Position numbers and translations under genes: made by a program. Under the pieces are notes generated by a model. That model ran no database searches. It saw only the letters and a program-made list of their open reading frames with translations, and was not told where the DNA came from. Shown here piece after piece: positions 54,742 to 64,000 of a DNA stretch of 64,000 nucleotides (the first letter of the stretch is position 1; each line of letters opens with the position of its first letter). Origin of the DNA: Litchfieldia stipae (lineage in GTDB: Bacteria; Bacillota; Bacilli; Bacillales; Bacillaceae_L); assembly GCF_014837155.1 (NCBI RefSeq), contig NZ_JACYHA010000003.1:1-64000 (forward strand), given 5' to 3'.

Positions 54742-55173
54742 TTAATGACAGCTACCGCCACTACTACTATTAACCTTTGAACCAGTTTCTCCTCTTAAAA
54801 CATCTCCACCTGTTGATTCAATGATTTCATCAGTAACACGATTTGAGATCGTGTTAGCTACTAATTGTAATAGATAATTAACATCAAGCTGAGATTGCTT
54901 GAATTCTTCAACAATTGGAAGGCCATCAAGCTCAGCTTGAATCGCATCAATCTTCGCTTCAACCTTCTTTAACGCTTCTGTTTTGCCATAATGTTGAAAG
55001 TTGACCGCTTGCTTCTGAAGACTCTTAATACTTGATATCATTTCTTTGATTTTTTGATTTTCATTGATTTGAGCTTCAGCTCGTTTAAAGAAATCTACTT
55101 CCTCTGTATCAGCTATCATCTTTGCTAGTTCTCTTGCACGTTCTACAATTTGTGCTTTTGTATAAGTCGCCAT
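54742..55173 (-). CDS. ricA: RicA (YmcA), regulator of biofilm, competence and sporulation
   Basis: 143 residues, helical. VDFFKRAEAQINENQKIKEM, LQKQAVNFQHYGKTEALKKV and the ending TGGDVLRGETGSKV then SGGSCH match B. subtilis YmcA, including the single C-terminal cysteine. With YlbF and YaaT it forms an Fe-S complex that stimulates the Spo0A phosphorelay and RNase Y-dependent mRNA maturation. RNase Y itself is encoded at 61216. The ATG abuts the miaB stop. Confidence 0.94.
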   Translation of the reverse strand: MATYTKAQIVERARELAKMIADTEEVDFFKRAEAQINENQKIKEMISSIKSLQKQAVNFQHYGKTEALKKVEAKIDAIQAELDGLPIVEEFKQSQLDVNYLLQLVANTISNRVTDEIIESTGGDVLRGETGSKVNSSSGGSCH

Positions 55174-56703
55174 TTAGTTCACCTCTACCGCTTCTTCAAT
55201 CATTTCTCCATCTAATGACCAAGTTTTCGCTTGTGTAATTTTTACTTTAACGATTTTTCCGATCGCTGATTTAGGACCTCTGAAATTAACTAACTTGTTT
55301 TTACTTGTATAACCAGCTAGAACATCTGGATTCTTCTTACTTTCACCTTCAACCAGTACCTCTACAACTTGATCCTGGTAGGCAAGGTTTTTCTTTGCAG
55401 AAGTCTCATTTACGATTGCATTTAAGCGTTGTAATCGTTCCTTTTTCACTTCCATAGGAATATTGTCTTCCATCTTAGCTGCTGGTGTACCCTCACGTGG
55501 TGAGTAAATAAATGTATAAGCTGTATCATATTCCACTTCTTTATACAACGAAAGTGTTTCTTCAAATTGCTCATCAGTTTCATTAGGGAAACCAACGATA
55601 ATATCAGTTGTAAATGAAGCATTGGGGATTTTTTCTTTCATTTTCTTCACAAGTTCAACATATTGCTCACGAGTGTATTTTCTTGCCATTAATTTGAGCA
55701 CGTCCGAACTACCCGATTGCACTGGAAGATGGATATGCTCCATTAGGTTCCCGCCTTTTGCAAGTACATCAATTAGATGATCATCAAAATCTCTTGGATG
55801 ACTTGTTGTAAATCTTATACGTGGAATATCGATCTTACGGAGCTCGTCCATTAAGTCACCTAAACCATATTTCATATCCTTGAAATCTTTCCCATAAGCA
55901 TTAACATTTTGTCCAAGAAGTGTTACCTCCTGGTATCCATTTGCAGCTAAATGACGTACTTCTTGAATAATATCTTCTGGCTGTCTGCTTCGCTCCTTTC
56001 CACGTGTATAAGGAACGATACAATACGTGCAGAACTTGTCACAACCATACATGATATTAACCCATGCTTTAATAGTTCCTTTGCGGCTACGCGGAAGATT
56101 TTCAATGACGTCTCCCTCTTTAGACCAAACCTCTACAACCATTTCCTTACTGAACATCGCTTCTTTCACAATCTGTGGTAAGCGGTGTATATTATGTGTA
56201 CCGAAAACCATGTCAATAAAGGAATGTTTTTGAAGAATTCGATTAACAACAGATTCTTCTTGAGACATACAACCACAAATACCTATTAACAGATTAGGAT
56301 TTTTAAGTTTCAAAGGTTTTAAATGTCCAATTTCACCAAATACTTTATTTTCAGCATTTTCTCTGATCGCACAAGTATTTAATAAAACAATATCTGCATC
56401 CTCCGTTTTGTCAGTCGCTTCATATCCCATTTCCATTAGAATTCCTGCCATGACTTCAGTATCATGTTCATTCATTTGACATCCATATGTACGAATTAGG
56501 AATTTCTTGCCTTCTCCAAATCCGTTCATTTCTTCCGGAATATGAAAATCTCTATGAATTGATATGTCTTCTTTCCCACGTTTCTTAGCATCTTTTAAAG
56601 AAGGTGGTTGATAGACAGCTTGGAAATACTGACTATAATCCTTTTCGGATTTTTTGTCCGATGGATTAATTTGTGCAGCTTCTAAGCGTTGTTTTTCATT
56701 CAT
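55174..56703 (-). CDS. miaB: tRNA methylthiotransferase MiaB
   Basis: 509 residues. The N-terminal UPF0004 domain carries [28 protein letters not shown] and [10 protein letters not shown] cysteines (second cluster). The radical-SAM core has the CxxxCxxC motif in [22 protein letters not shown]. The C-terminal TRAM domain covers about 440-505. It adds a methylthio group at C2 of i6A37 in tRNAs modified by MiaA. It is co-transcribed with ricA. Confidence 0.97.
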   Translation of the reverse strand: MNEKQRLEAAQINPSDKKSEKDYSQYFQAVYQPPSLKDAKKRGKEDISIHRDFHIPEEMNGFGEGKKFLIRTYGCQMNEHDTEVMAGILMEMGYEATDKTEDADIVLLNTCAIRENAENKVFGEIGHLKPLKLKNPNLLIGICGCMSQEESVVNRILQKHSFIDMVFGTHNIHRLPQIVKEAMFSKEMVVEVWSKEGDVIENLPRSRKGTIKAWVNIMYGCDKFCTYCIVPYTRGKERSRQPEDIIQEVRHLAANGYQEVTLLGQNVNAYGKDFKDMKYGLGDLMDELRKIDIPRIRFTTSHPRDFDDHLIDVLAKGGNLMEHIHLPVQSGSSDVLKLMARKYTREQYVELVKKMKEKIPNASFTTDIIVGFPNETDEQFEETLSLYKEVEYDTAYTFIYSPREGTPAAKMEDNIPMEVKKERLQRLNAIVNETSAKKNLAYQDQVVEVLVEGESKKNPDVLAGYTSKNKLVNFRGPKSAIGKIVKVKITQAKTWSLDGEMIEEAVEVN

Positions 56704-56860
56704 GGTAAAACTCCTTCCTGTTTTTAAAGCAATTCAATAGCTACTATAAAATCTATCATTAAATTAAACAATAACATCCATCACATCTAAACCCTAACTA
56801 AAGGTCGAACAACTTATTTTAACATTCTTCAAAATCTTAGTAAAGTCAATCCCTAATCAT

Positions 56861-56898
56861 AAAAAACCTCCTTTACGTAAGAACATAAAGGAGGTTTT
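56861..56898 (-). terminator. korB terminator
   Basis: 13-bp stem AAAACCTCCTTTA / TAAAGGAGGTTTT with a 10-nt loop and minus-strand T-run. Confidence 0.88.
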
Positions 56899-56907
56899 GT
56901 TGTTATA

Positions 56908-57774
56908 TTACATAAATTCTGCTACTAATTTATTAAACTTTTCTTCACTAAGATCAAGATCCGCATGAACTAATGGACTTTCACTATAGCCATGAACAAG
57001 CTCTTGATAAGATTTTTGGTCTTTATTTTGATAAATTAAGCCTGTTACAAGACCATTATGCTCCATTAATGTCTGCATTGCCTGCATACGATTACTTGGA
57101 TCATAATTTTCGATTGTATTTAGCTTAGTTAGATTTTCTTTGAACCAATCATAAGTGTTAACCTTATTATAAGTAACACATGGACTAAATACATTGATTA
57201 AAGAGAATCCTTTATGATTAATCCCAGCTTCAATTAATGCTGTTAAATCTTTTAAGTCTGTAGAAAAACTTTGTGCAACAAATGTAGCACCCGCTGTTAA
57301 CGCCATTTCCATTACAGATAAAGAAGATTCAATTGACCCTTGTGGAGTACTCTTTGTTTTAAAACCAACATCACTTCGTGGTGATGTTTGTCCTTTTGTT
57401 AGTCCATAGATTTGGTTATCCATTACAATATAAGTAATATCTATATTACGTCTAATTGCATGCACTGTATGACCCATACCAATCGCAAAGCCGTCACCAT
57501 CTCCACCAGAGGCAATGACAGTTAGATCACGGTTTGCCATTTTCACACCTTGAGCAATTGGTAAAGCTCTCCCATGAATACCATGGAAACCATATGAGTT
57601 GATATAACCAGAAATACGACCTGAACAACCAATTCCAGAAACAACCGCTAAATCTTCTGGCTCTAACCCGACATTCGCAGTCGCACGTTGAATCGCTGCT
57701 TGAACAGAGAAATCACCACAGCCTGGACACCAGTTTGGTTTTACATTATTACGAAAGTCTTTAAATGTCGCCAT
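56908..57774 (-). CDS. korB: 2-oxoacid:ferredoxin oxidoreductase, beta subunit
   Basis: 288 residues. The TPP-binding chain: NWCPGCGDFSVQAAIQRA (Fe-S cysteines with the TPP site), VVSGIGCSGRISGYINSYGFH, and the Mg-TPP motif GGDGDGFAIGMGHTVHAIRRN...DNQIYGLTKGQ. With KorA it oxidatively decarboxylates 2-oxoglutarate (or a similar 2-oxoacid) to acyl-CoA, reducing ferredoxin. I placed the start at MATFKDF, ten bases after AAGGAG; its ATG follows the korA stop by one base. Confidence 0.93.
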   Translation of the reverse strand: MATFKDFRNNVKPNWCPGCGDFSVQAAIQRATANVGLEPEDLAVVSGIGCSGRISGYINSYGFHGIHGRALPIAQGVKMANRDLTVIASGGDGDGFAIGMGHTVHAIRRNIDITYIVMDNQIYGLTKGQTSPRSDVGFKTKSTPQGSIESSLSVMEMALTAGATFVAQSFSTDLKDLTALIEAGINHKGFSLINVFSPCVTYNKVNTYDWFKENLTKLNTIENYDPSNRMQAMQTLMEHNGLVTGLIYQNKDQKSYQELVHGYSESPLVHADLDLSEEKFNKLVAEFM

Positions 57775-57775
57775 C

Positions 57776-59515
57776 TTAGAACAACTCCTTACATTTTGTG
57801 TGAATTTCATGAGGTAAGAATGGATTACCATCGTATTTTAAGAGATTGGTAATCTTCTCGGCGTTACCTACATTCATTTTCATAATGTTAGCGAGCTGAC
57901 CCGTAGCGTTGTTTTCAACAACCACAACTTTCTTAGCTGACTCAATTAAAGGTAGTAGCTCGTTAGTTGGGAATGGGTGTAATAGACGGATATGAGCGTG
58001 ATTAGCTTTAATACCATCATTCTCTAATCTTGTCATTGCTTCTTCAATTGTTCCACGAGTTGAGTTAAACCCAACAATTAATACATCAGCCTCTTCATGA
58101 GTAGCGTTCTTATGAACTGGTGTATCAAATTTAATATTATCAAGCTTTCTTAGACGTTTATCCATTTGTGCATTTCTGTTTAATGCACTTTCAGAAGGCT
58201 TCCCTGTTTCATCATGCTCAACACCAGTAACATGGTATATTCCATTTTTCGTACCTGGCACAATACGTGGTGAAACGCCATCTTCTGTTACTTCAAAACG
58301 CTTAAAGTATTCTTTATTTGGACGCTCAGGTAATTCAGGGTTTAGATCTAATTTACCTCTACGAATTTCAATCTTATTGAAATCAAGTGGTTCTACTGTT
58401 TGCTTACCTAGAGAAAGCTGTAAATCTGTTAATAGAATAACTGGACATTGGAATTCTTCTGCAATATTAAATGCTTCAACTGCATCATAGAATGCTTCTT
58501 GAACTGTACTTGGCGCCATTACCACTTTTGGAATTTCACCATGAGTACCATAAATCATTGCCATTAAATCCGATTGTTCTTGCTTTGTTGGTAATCCAGT
58601 ACTTGGACCACCACGTTGGGTATCAACAATAACTAGTGGAGTCTCTGTAATACCTGACAGACCTATCGCTTCCATCATTAGAGAAAGTCCTGGGCCTGCT
58701 GATGCAGTTAATGTTCTAACTCCAGCAAAGTTCGCTCCAATTGCCATTGTACATGCAGCAATTTCATCCTCAGTTTGAATAACAGTACCACCAAATTCAG
58801 GTAATTTCTTAATTAAATATTCCATGATTTCTGAAGCTGGCGTAATAGGGTATGCTGGCATAAAGCGTGCTCCTCCAGCAAGTGCTCCCATTGCAATCGC
58901 ATCATTTCCAATCATGAACATACGTTTCTTTCCATCTGCTTTTTCGAGCTGCATCGTTTGAATAGAATCACCTAACTGATCCTTCAAATAGTCTGCACCA
59001 CTTTTAATAGCTTCCATATTCTTATCAACAATCTGTTGACCTTTACGACCAAAAATTTCTTGAACTACTTCTAAATAAACATTAATATCCAAATCTAATA
59101 ACGCACTGGAAGCACCTACTGCAACCATGTTCTTCATCAAAGACGTACCCAGTTCACTAGCAATTTCTGTAAATGGAACCGCATACAAGGTTGATTTCGA
59201 ATCTTCTGGAATCGTTGGATTAAACTTAGCGTCTGCAATAATCACACCACCATCACGTAACTCATGTGCGTTTACATCGATGGTTTCTTGGTCAAACGCT
59301 ACTAAAATATCAAGATCGTCTGAAATAGAACGAACCTGTGTTGTACTTACGCGAATCTTATTATTCGTATGTCCGCCTTTAATACGTGATGAGAAATGAC
59401 GGTAACCGTATAAATAGTAGCCTAACCGATTTAATGCAATGGAAAAAATCTCCCCTGTACTTTCAATTCCTTCCCCTTGTTGTCCTCCAACTTTCCATGA
59501 AAGTTGATTGATCAT
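57776..59515 (-). CDS. korA: 2-oxoacid:ferredoxin oxidoreductase, fused gamma-alpha subunit
   Basis: 579 residues. The gamma domain (1-185: GGQQGEGIESTGEIF, FSSRIKGGHTNNKIRVS) is fused to the alpha domain (from about 200: GNDAIAMGALAGGARFMPAYPITPASEIMEYL, TEDEIAACTMAIGANFAGVRTLTASAGPGLSLM). The ITPASE and SAGPG segments contact TPP. Aconitase (16612) feeds the same part of the TCA cycle. B. subtilis has tdh-kbl in this place, whereas several Bacillaceae have korAB. A cre-like site lies upstream. Confidence 0.93.
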   Translation of the reverse strand: MINQLSWKVGGQQGEGIESTGEIFSIALNRLGYYLYGYRHFSSRIKGGHTNNKIRVSTTQVRSISDDLDILVAFDQETIDVNAHELRDGGVIIADAKFNPTIPEDSKSTLYAVPFTEIASELGTSLMKNMVAVGASSALLDLDINVYLEVVQEIFGRKGQQIVDKNMEAIKSGADYLKDQLGDSIQTMQLEKADGKKRMFMIGNDAIAMGALAGGARFMPAYPITPASEIMEYLIKKLPEFGGTVIQTEDEIAACTMAIGANFAGVRTLTASAGPGLSLMMEAIGLSGITETPLVIVDTQRGGPSTGLPTKQEQSDLMAMIYGTHGEIPKVVMAPSTVQEAFYDAVEAFNIAEEFQCPVILLTDLQLSLGKQTVEPLDFNKIEIRRGKLDLNPELPERPNKEYFKRFEVTEDGVSPRIVPGTKNGIYHVTGVEHDETGKPSESALNRNAQMDKRLRKLDNIKFDTPVHKNATHEEADVLIVGFNSTRGTIEEAMTRLENDGIKANHAHIRLLHPFPTNELLPLIESAKKVVVVENNATGQLANIMKMNVGNAEKITNLLKYDGNPFLPHEIHTKCKELF

Positions 59516-59682
59516 GACTTACACCCCTTTGGAATACGTTCATTGTATGGTTTATAGTTTTTACGTATTAAGTGTAGCACTTTTTCAACTAAATCTCTAG
59601 AAATTAATCTGAGTAAACTGGTGTGTATACTTACACATCAATTTGCATTGAATGATCCTCAAATTGATTTACCTGAATATGT

Positions 59683-59696
59683 ACTAAACGCTTTCA
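59683..59696. promoter_or_regulatory. cre-like site upstream of korA
   Basis: ACTAAACGCTTTCA matches 12 of 14 positions of TGWNANCGNTNWCA, about 170 bp before korA. The rest of 59516-59826 is AT-rich without a gene. Confidence 0.35.
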
Positions 59697-59826
59697 ATTC
59701 TAGACCTAATAGTCAAAAAAAGCAACCCTTATCCATCATTTTATGACTTTTTGATGAATATTTTTTGTTTTTTTTGATTTTTATAACTAATATAAAATCA
59801 AACGATATAGAAAATGATTTTTTCGC

Positions 59827-59871
59827 AAAAAAAAAAGTACCTCTTGTCTACTAAATGACAGTTAGGTACTT
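59827..59871 (-). terminator. spoVS terminator
   Basis: AAGTACCT / AGGTACTT outer stem (59835-59842, 59864-59871) with an inner TTGTC / GACA-like pairing and a run of about ten T on the minus strand. Confidence 0.8.
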
Positions 59872-59917
59872 ATATAGTTACCAAGAATCGACAACCGCTA
59901 AAATGAAAAGTTAGTTT

Positions 59918-60178
59918 CTAACGAGGTTCAACAATAAGCTTAATAGCAGTTCTTTCTTCACCATCGATTTGAATATCCGTAAAAGCAGGAATACAAATTA
60001 GGTCGACTCCACTCGGTGCTACAAACCCTCTAGCAATAGCTACTGCTTTTACTGCTTGATTCAATGCACCCGCTCCAATTGCTTGAATTTCCGCGGCTCC
60101 TCTTTCACGTAACACACCAGCAAGTGCACCAGCTACAGAGTTAGGATTAGATTTTGCTGAAACTTTTAATATTTCCAT
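59918..60178 (-). CDS. spoVS: Stage V sporulation protein S
   Basis: 86 residues, one of the most conserved spore proteins: MEILKVSAKSNPNSVAGALA, QAIGAGALNQAVKAVAIARG, PAFTDIQIDGEERTAIKLIV. An Alba-like small fold; it helps engulfment-stage coat and septum events, exact role unsettled. ATG after AAGGAGGATA. Between ymdB and korA. Confidence 0.97.
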   Translation of the reverse strand: MEILKVSAKSNPNSVAGALAGVLRERGAAEIQAIGAGALNQAVKAVAIARGFVAPSGVDLICIPAFTDIQIDGEERTAIKLIVEPR

Positions 60179-60334
60179 TCCTAATATCCTCCTTGTTTTC
60201 TACAGTATATAGTGAGTTTATTGATCAGAACCCTAAAAAGTTTAATGATTCCACTCATACTATATTCACTAGTTCTTGCTGGTATTCCTGCTTGTTCCAA
60301 ATATTTTTCTAAAAATTCAAAATCCTGCATACAA

Positions 60335-61129
60335 CTAATCAAAGAAAGGATGATCATCATTGATCATAATACGATTAATTGCAGTTGCATGCCCTGTTTT
60401 ATTATCTATATCAATAATAACGCCACTTAACTGTGTTCGTCCTTCAACTACATCAAAGCGTACTGGAAGTGCAGTAATGAATCTTTTTAGTACAGCTTCA
60501 CGACTGACCCCTAGAATGCCATCATAAGGCCCTGTCATGCCCACATCAGTAATATAGGCAGTTCCCTTATCGAGAACCCTATTATCAGCTGTCTGGACGT
60601 GTGTGTGCGTTCCTACAACAGCAGATACCCTTCCATTTAGATACCAACCCATTGCCTGCTTTTCACTTGTTGCTTCAGCATGAAAATCGACAAAAATAAT
60701 TGGTGTTCTTTTTCTTGCTTGCTCTATTAAATCATCAGCTTTTTTAAACGGGCAATCAATTGGGGGTAAAAACGTTCTACCCTGTAAATTTATAATCGCT
60801 ACTTCAAGTCCATTAAGCTTACAATACACAATTCCTTGTCCTGGGGTTTCTTCAGGGAAATTTGCTGGCCTTACCATATATTTTGCATCATCTATAAATT
60901 CAAATATTTCTTTTTTATCCCATGCATGGTTACCAAGTGTAACTGCTTGCGCTCCACTTTCAAGAAATTGTCTATATATTTTTTCAGTTATCCCTTTGCC
61001 ACTGGCTGCATTTTCTCCATTGATAATCGTAAAATGTGGCTGATACTTTGATTTAAGCCTTGGTAAGTATTCAGTAATCATATCGCGTCCCGGAGACCCA
61101 ACAACATCTCCAATAAATAAAATCTTCAT
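60335..61129 (-). CDS. ymdB: YmdB metallophosphodiesterase
   Basis: 264 residues of the calcineurin-like fold. Metal ligands lie in FIGDVVGSPGRDM, NGENAASGKGI, LGNHAWDKKEI, FVDFHAEATSEKQAMGW and VGTHTHVQTAD. It hydrolyses cyclic nucleotides such as 2',3'-cNMP, and in B. subtilis it is needed for biofilm formation and colony behaviour. I used the ATG after AAAGGAGA; the longer frame reaches into the intergenic hairpin. After rny, separated by a terminator. Confidence 0.95.
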   Translation of the reverse strand: MKILFIGDVVGSPGRDMITEYLPRLKSKYQPHFTIINGENAASGKGITEKIYRQFLESGAQAVTLGNHAWDKKEIFEFIDDAKYMVRPANFPEETPGQGIVYCKLNGLEVAIINLQGRTFLPPIDCPFKKADDLIEQARKRTPIIFVDFHAEATSEKQAMGWYLNGRVSAVVGTHTHVQTADNRVLDKGTAYITDVGMTGPYDGILGVSREAVLKRFITALPVRFDVVEGRTQLSGVIIDIDNKTGHATAINRIMINDDHPFFD

Positions 61130-61191
61130 AACAATCTCCTTTATCCGTTCTCTTGCTTTAGTTTTACATACTTTCGATAAATAAGCAAAAC

Positions 61192-61213
61192 AAAAAGCGG
61201 TCATAAGACCGCT
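61192..61213 (-). terminator. Terminator between rny and ymdB
   Basis: AGCGGTC / GACCGCT, loop ATAA, short T-run on the minus strand. Read-through may feed ymdB. Confidence 0.75.
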
Positions 61214-61215
61214 CT

Positions 61216-62781
61216 TTATTTTGCATATTCAACAGCTCTTGTTTCACGAATCACTGTTACCTTTATATGTCCAGGATAATCAAGCTCTTCTTCAATTCGC
61301 TTTCTGATATCACGAGCTAATCGATGTGCTTCTAGATCATCAATCGTATCAGGCTTAACCAATATTCTCACTTCACGTCCTGCTTGAATAGCAAAAGATT
61401 TTTCCACGCCTTCATACGACTCAGAAATCTCTTCAAGCTTCTCTAAGCGACGGATGTAATTTTCTAACGTTTCACTTCTAGCACCTGGTCTTGCCGCAGA
61501 TAAGGCATCTGCTGCAGCGACAAGGACAGCAATGATTGACGTAGGTTCAGCATCTCCATGATGTGAAGCAATACTGTTAATGACAACTGGGTGCTCTTTG
61601 TATTTCGTAGCAAGCTCAACCCCAATTTCAACGTGACTTCCTTCAACTTCATGGTCAATTGCTTTTCCGATATCATGGAGAAGACCAGCTCGACGAGCTA
61701 ATGTAACATCTTCACCTAATTCTGCAGCCATTAAACCTGCTAAGAAAGAAACCTCAGTTGAGTGTTTAAGTACGTTTTGTCCATAACTTGTTCTGAACTT
61801 CAATCGACCTAATATCTTAATTAAATCTGGATGGAGACCATGAACACCAACCTCAAAGGTTGTCTGTTCTCCCACTTCACGAATGTATTCATCAACTTCA
61901 CGTCTTGATTTTTCAACCATTTCTTCAATACGTGCAGGATGGATACGTCCATCTTGTACAAGCTTGTCTAAAGCAATTCTAGCCGTTTCTCGTCGTATTG
62001 GATCAAATCCTGAGAGGATTACAGCTTCTGGTGTATCATCGATAATTAAATCGATTCCTGTTAACGTTTCGAGCGTTCGAATATTCCGACCTTCTCTTCC
62101 TATAATTCGACCTTTCATCTCATCATTAGGTAAGTTAACAACAGAAACCGTTGTTTCTGCGACATGATCTGCCGCACATCGTTGTATCGCAAGTGAAAGT
62201 ATTTCCTTCGCCTTTTTATCGGCTTCTTCCTTTGCACGACTCTCAGCATCCTTTACTAAGTAAGCAACATCATGAGCAAGCTCGTTTTCTACACGCTCGA
62301 TAATGATTTGTCTTGCTTGTTCTCGAGTAAGGTTAGAAATACGCTCTAATTCAGCCTGTTGCTTGCGTACTATCTCTTCCACTTTGCTTTCCATCTCTTC
62401 AATATGCTGTTGTCTTTCGTTAAGAGAATTCTCTCTCTTTTCCAACATGGTTTCACGTTTGTCTAGAGTTTCATCTTTTCGATCAAGATTCTCTTCTTTT
62501 TGCATTAAACGATTCTCTTGTTTTTGAAGTTCGCTTCTTCGATCACGAATGTCACGTTCTGCTTCAGTACGAAATTTGTGAATTTCATCCTTTGCTTCTA
62601 ACAATGCTTCCTTCTTCAAAGAATCTGCTTCACGGTTAGCATCATCAATAATTTGTTCTGCTGCACCTTTGGCACCAGCAATTTTTGTTTCTGCAATGGA
62701 TTTACGAACATAAAAGCCAACAACTGCACCGACGATTAGGCCAAGCAAAGCGGAGCTGATTCCAATAATGATTTCCATCAT
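61216..62781 (-). CDS. rny: Ribonuclease Y
   Basis: 521 residues. A membrane anchor (about 3-25), a long coiled coil (about 30-205, rich in Glu/Lys/Arg), the KH domain ([22 protein letters not shown]), and the HD domain with the catalytic [21 protein letters not shown]. It is the main endonuclease for mRNA turnover in Bacillus and is linked with RicA-YlbF-YaaT. ATG directly after AGGAGGTGAC. Its promoter lies some 220 bp upstream. Confidence 0.97.
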   Translation of the reverse strand: MMEIIIGISSALLGLIVGAVVGFYVRKSIAETKIAGAKGAAEQIIDDANREADSLKKEALLEAKDEIHKFRTEAERDIRDRRSELQKQENRLMQKEENLDRKDETLDKRETMLEKRENSLNERQQHIEEMESKVEEIVRKQQAELERISNLTREQARQIIIERVENELAHDVAYLVKDAESRAKEEADKKAKEILSLAIQRCAADHVAETTVSVVNLPNDEMKGRIIGREGRNIRTLETLTGIDLIIDDTPEAVILSGFDPIRRETARIALDKLVQDGRIHPARIEEMVEKSRREVDEYIREVGEQTTFEVGVHGLHPDLIKILGRLKFRTSYGQNVLKHSTEVSFLAGLMAAELGEDVTLARRAGLLHDIGKAIDHEVEGSHVEIGVELATKYKEHPVVINSIASHHGDAEPTSIIAVLVAAADALSAARPGARSETLENYIRRLEKLEEISESYEGVEKSFAIQAGREVRILVKPDTIDDLEAHRLARDIRKRIEEELDYPGHIKVTVIRETRAVEYAK

Positions 62782-63005
62782 GTCACCTCCTCTTGCTATG
62801 AACTTTTTCTTGCTAGATCAAAATGTCGGCATGTACATTGTTACATCAGTTTCAACATACAGCACAAAGGCTTGTTTAGTGTTATAGAAGATGTAAAAGC
62901 CCTTCTAAACATCAATCGGTTTCGGTACAACCTTCTTATTAGGGAGAAAAATTACCGAGTTTTCTTTACGTTTTAATTCTAACAAAATGTAAAATATACA
63001 TATTA

Positions 63006-63034
63006 ATTGTAAATGTGTGAAAATTTATTGTCAA
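63006..63034 (-). promoter_or_regulatory. SigmaA promoter of rny
   Basis: Minus strand TTGACA (63034-63029), 17-bp spacer, TACAAT (63011-63006). The leader to rny is about 220 nt; it includes a possible AAGGGCTT / AAGCCTTT stem but no recognised riboswitch. Confidence 0.75.
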
Positions 63035-63106
63035 GGCCTGTCACATCTACAGTTACTTTTATTTGGAAATAAGTTGAGTTAGGGACTGATTTTCAACAGA
63101 AAACCT

Positions 63107-63137
63107 AAGAAAAAAGAGACATCTGAAATGTCTCTTT
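63107..63137 (-). terminator. recA terminator
   Basis: AAAGAGACAT / ATGTCTCTTT stem and minus-strand T-run downstream of recA. Confidence 0.85.
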
Positions 63138-63153
63138 AAATACCAAGATGATA

Positions 63154-64000
63154 TTAATCTAATAAATTAAGTTCGTCTTGACCTTCATCAACTGGTTCAT
63201 TGAAATCTTGATCAAGTCCGTAATGTTTACGGATTTGTTCTTGAATTTCTTTTCGTAGAACCGGATTTTCTTTTAAGAATTGCTTGGCATTTTCACGACC
63301 TTGTCCTAAACGCTCTTCATTGTATGAGTACCATGAGCCACTCTTTTGCACAATGTCGAGTTCAGAACCGATATCTATGATTTCACCTTCTCTTGAAATA
63401 CCTTCTCCGTACATAATATCAACTTCAGCTACTCTAAATGGAGGAGCTACCTTGTTTTTAACAACCTTCACCTTCGTCTTATTACCAACGATATCATTTC
63501 CTTGCTTAAGTTGCTCAGCACGACGTACTTCTAAACGTACGGAAGAGTAGAATTTCAATGCACGACCACCAGGTGTTGTTTCAGGGTTACCGAACATAAC
63601 TCCAACTTTTTCACGAATTTGGTTGATAAAGATTGCAATTGTCTTAGATTTGTTAATTGCACCTGAAAGCTTACGAAGTGCTTGAGACATTAATCTAGCT
63701 TGTAACCCTACGTGAGAGTCACCCATCTCACCTTCAATTTCTGCTTTAGGTACTAATGCAGCTACAGAGTCAATGACAAGAATATCTACTGCACCACTAC
63801 GAACTAATGCTTCAGCAATTTCAAGTGCTTGTTCTCCTGTATCTGGCTGAGATAGTAACAACTCATCAATGTTAACTCCCAGCTTTTGTGCATAAACTGG
63901 GTCAAGCGCATGCTCCGCATCTATAAATGCTGCTTGTCCGCCATTTTGTTGTACTTCAGCTATTGCATGTAGAGCTACTGTTGTCTTACCAGAACTTTCT
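63154..64000 (-). CDS. recA: Recombinase RecA (5' end beyond the window)
   Basis: About 282 residues are present; the frame continues past 64000, so the first 60 or so residues are missing. The Walker A end ([17 protein letters not shown]) lies at the window edge, then [36 protein letters not shown], the Walker [15 protein letters not shown], loop L1 [21 protein letters not shown], and L2 [16 protein letters not shown]. An acidic C-terminus ends it. RecA pairs homologous DNA and triggers LexA cleavage. The internal ATG at 63861 is not a start. Confidence 0.98.
   Translation of the reverse strand, partial: ESSGKTTVALHAIAEVQQNGGQAAFIDAEHALDPVYAQKLGVNIDELLLSQPDTGEQALEIAEALVRSGAVDILVIDSVAALVPKAEIEGEMGDSHVGLQARLMSQALRKLSGAINKSKTIAIFINQIREKVGVMFGNPETTPGGRALKFYSSVRLEVRRAEQLKQGNDIVGNKTKVKVVKNKVAPPFRVAEVDIMYGEGISREGEIIDIGSELDIVQKSGSWYSYNEERLGQGRENAKQFLKENPVLRKEIQEQIRKHYGLDQDFNEPVDEGQDELNLLD

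Noticed and set aside
54518-54745. 75-residue plus-strand ORF between cotE and ricA
   Set aside because: No ribosome site, overlaps the ricA terminator and the ricA 3' end, and has no recognisable pattern.
62782-63000. Riboswitch in the long rny leader
   Set aside because: Only a weak stem is visible and no known aptamer motif or terminator is present.

Overview
The window is chromosomal DNA of an AT-rich, endospore-forming Firmicute of the family Bacillaceae. Spore genes run through it (sspN, sspO, sspP, tlp, cotE, cotM, a cotD-type gene, spoVS, spoVK, cwlC, a Spo0E-type phosphatase, sirA). Its gene order follows, in reverse, the B. subtilis recA-rny-ymdB-spoVS-miaB-ricA-cotE-mutS-mutL-miaA-hfq-spoVK-hflX-ynbB-glnR-glnA-lexA-yneAB-ynzC-sirA-yneF-ccdA-yneI-ccdC-yneK-(cotM)-sspP-sspO-citB-yneN-tlp-yneP-yneQ-yneR-plsY-yneT-parE-parC backbone. 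I cannot name a species from sequence alone. No rRNA, CRISPR array, prophage or complete insertion sequence was seen. The only tRNA is tRNA-Sec.

Layout: (1) 1-4400 holds accessory genes: a GNAT acetyltransferase, a DUF1801 protein, an LSm-like small protein, a phospholipase-A2-like small protein, a PfkB sugar kinase, a YdjM-type membrane protein behind an SOS-like box, and two small membrane proteins. (2) 4437-20283 is backbone: parC/parE, yneT, a GH18 protein, plsY, a CapA-like protein, yneR-yneQ-yneP, tlp-sspN, an FbpB-type protein, yneN, citB, sspO and sspP. (3) 20325-35411 is largely an accessory block set into the sspP-cotM-yneK neighbourhood. It carries selA, selB and selC (tRNA-Sec). 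Between selA and selB lies a short gene with an in-frame UGA in a CxxU motif and a hairpin 16 nt downstream: a SelW/Rdx-type selenoprotein that ordinary ORF calling would miss. Next come a YesM/YesN two-component pair flanked by two paralogous sugar-binding lipoproteins without permeases, a PH-domain protein, cwlC, a ComFB protein and a MurE-like ligase lacking the usual DAP-recognition motif. (4) 35485-64000 is backbone again, ending in a 5'-truncated recA; tkt is missing from its usual place between ynzC and sirA.

Regulatory logic visible in the DNA: three SOS-like boxes lie in the divergent lexA/yneA promoter region, one upstream of parE and one in front of the YdjM-type gene. A glnRA promoter carries two GlnR operators. 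citB has a CcpC-type dyad about 69 bp upstream of its inferred start point. Several cre-like sites lie near the sugar-sensing genes and korAB. SigmaG-like promoters precede sspO and sspP. Three copies of a 163-199 bp nested palindromic repeat, one flanked by a perfect 8-bp direct repeat, look like a non-autonomous mobile element.
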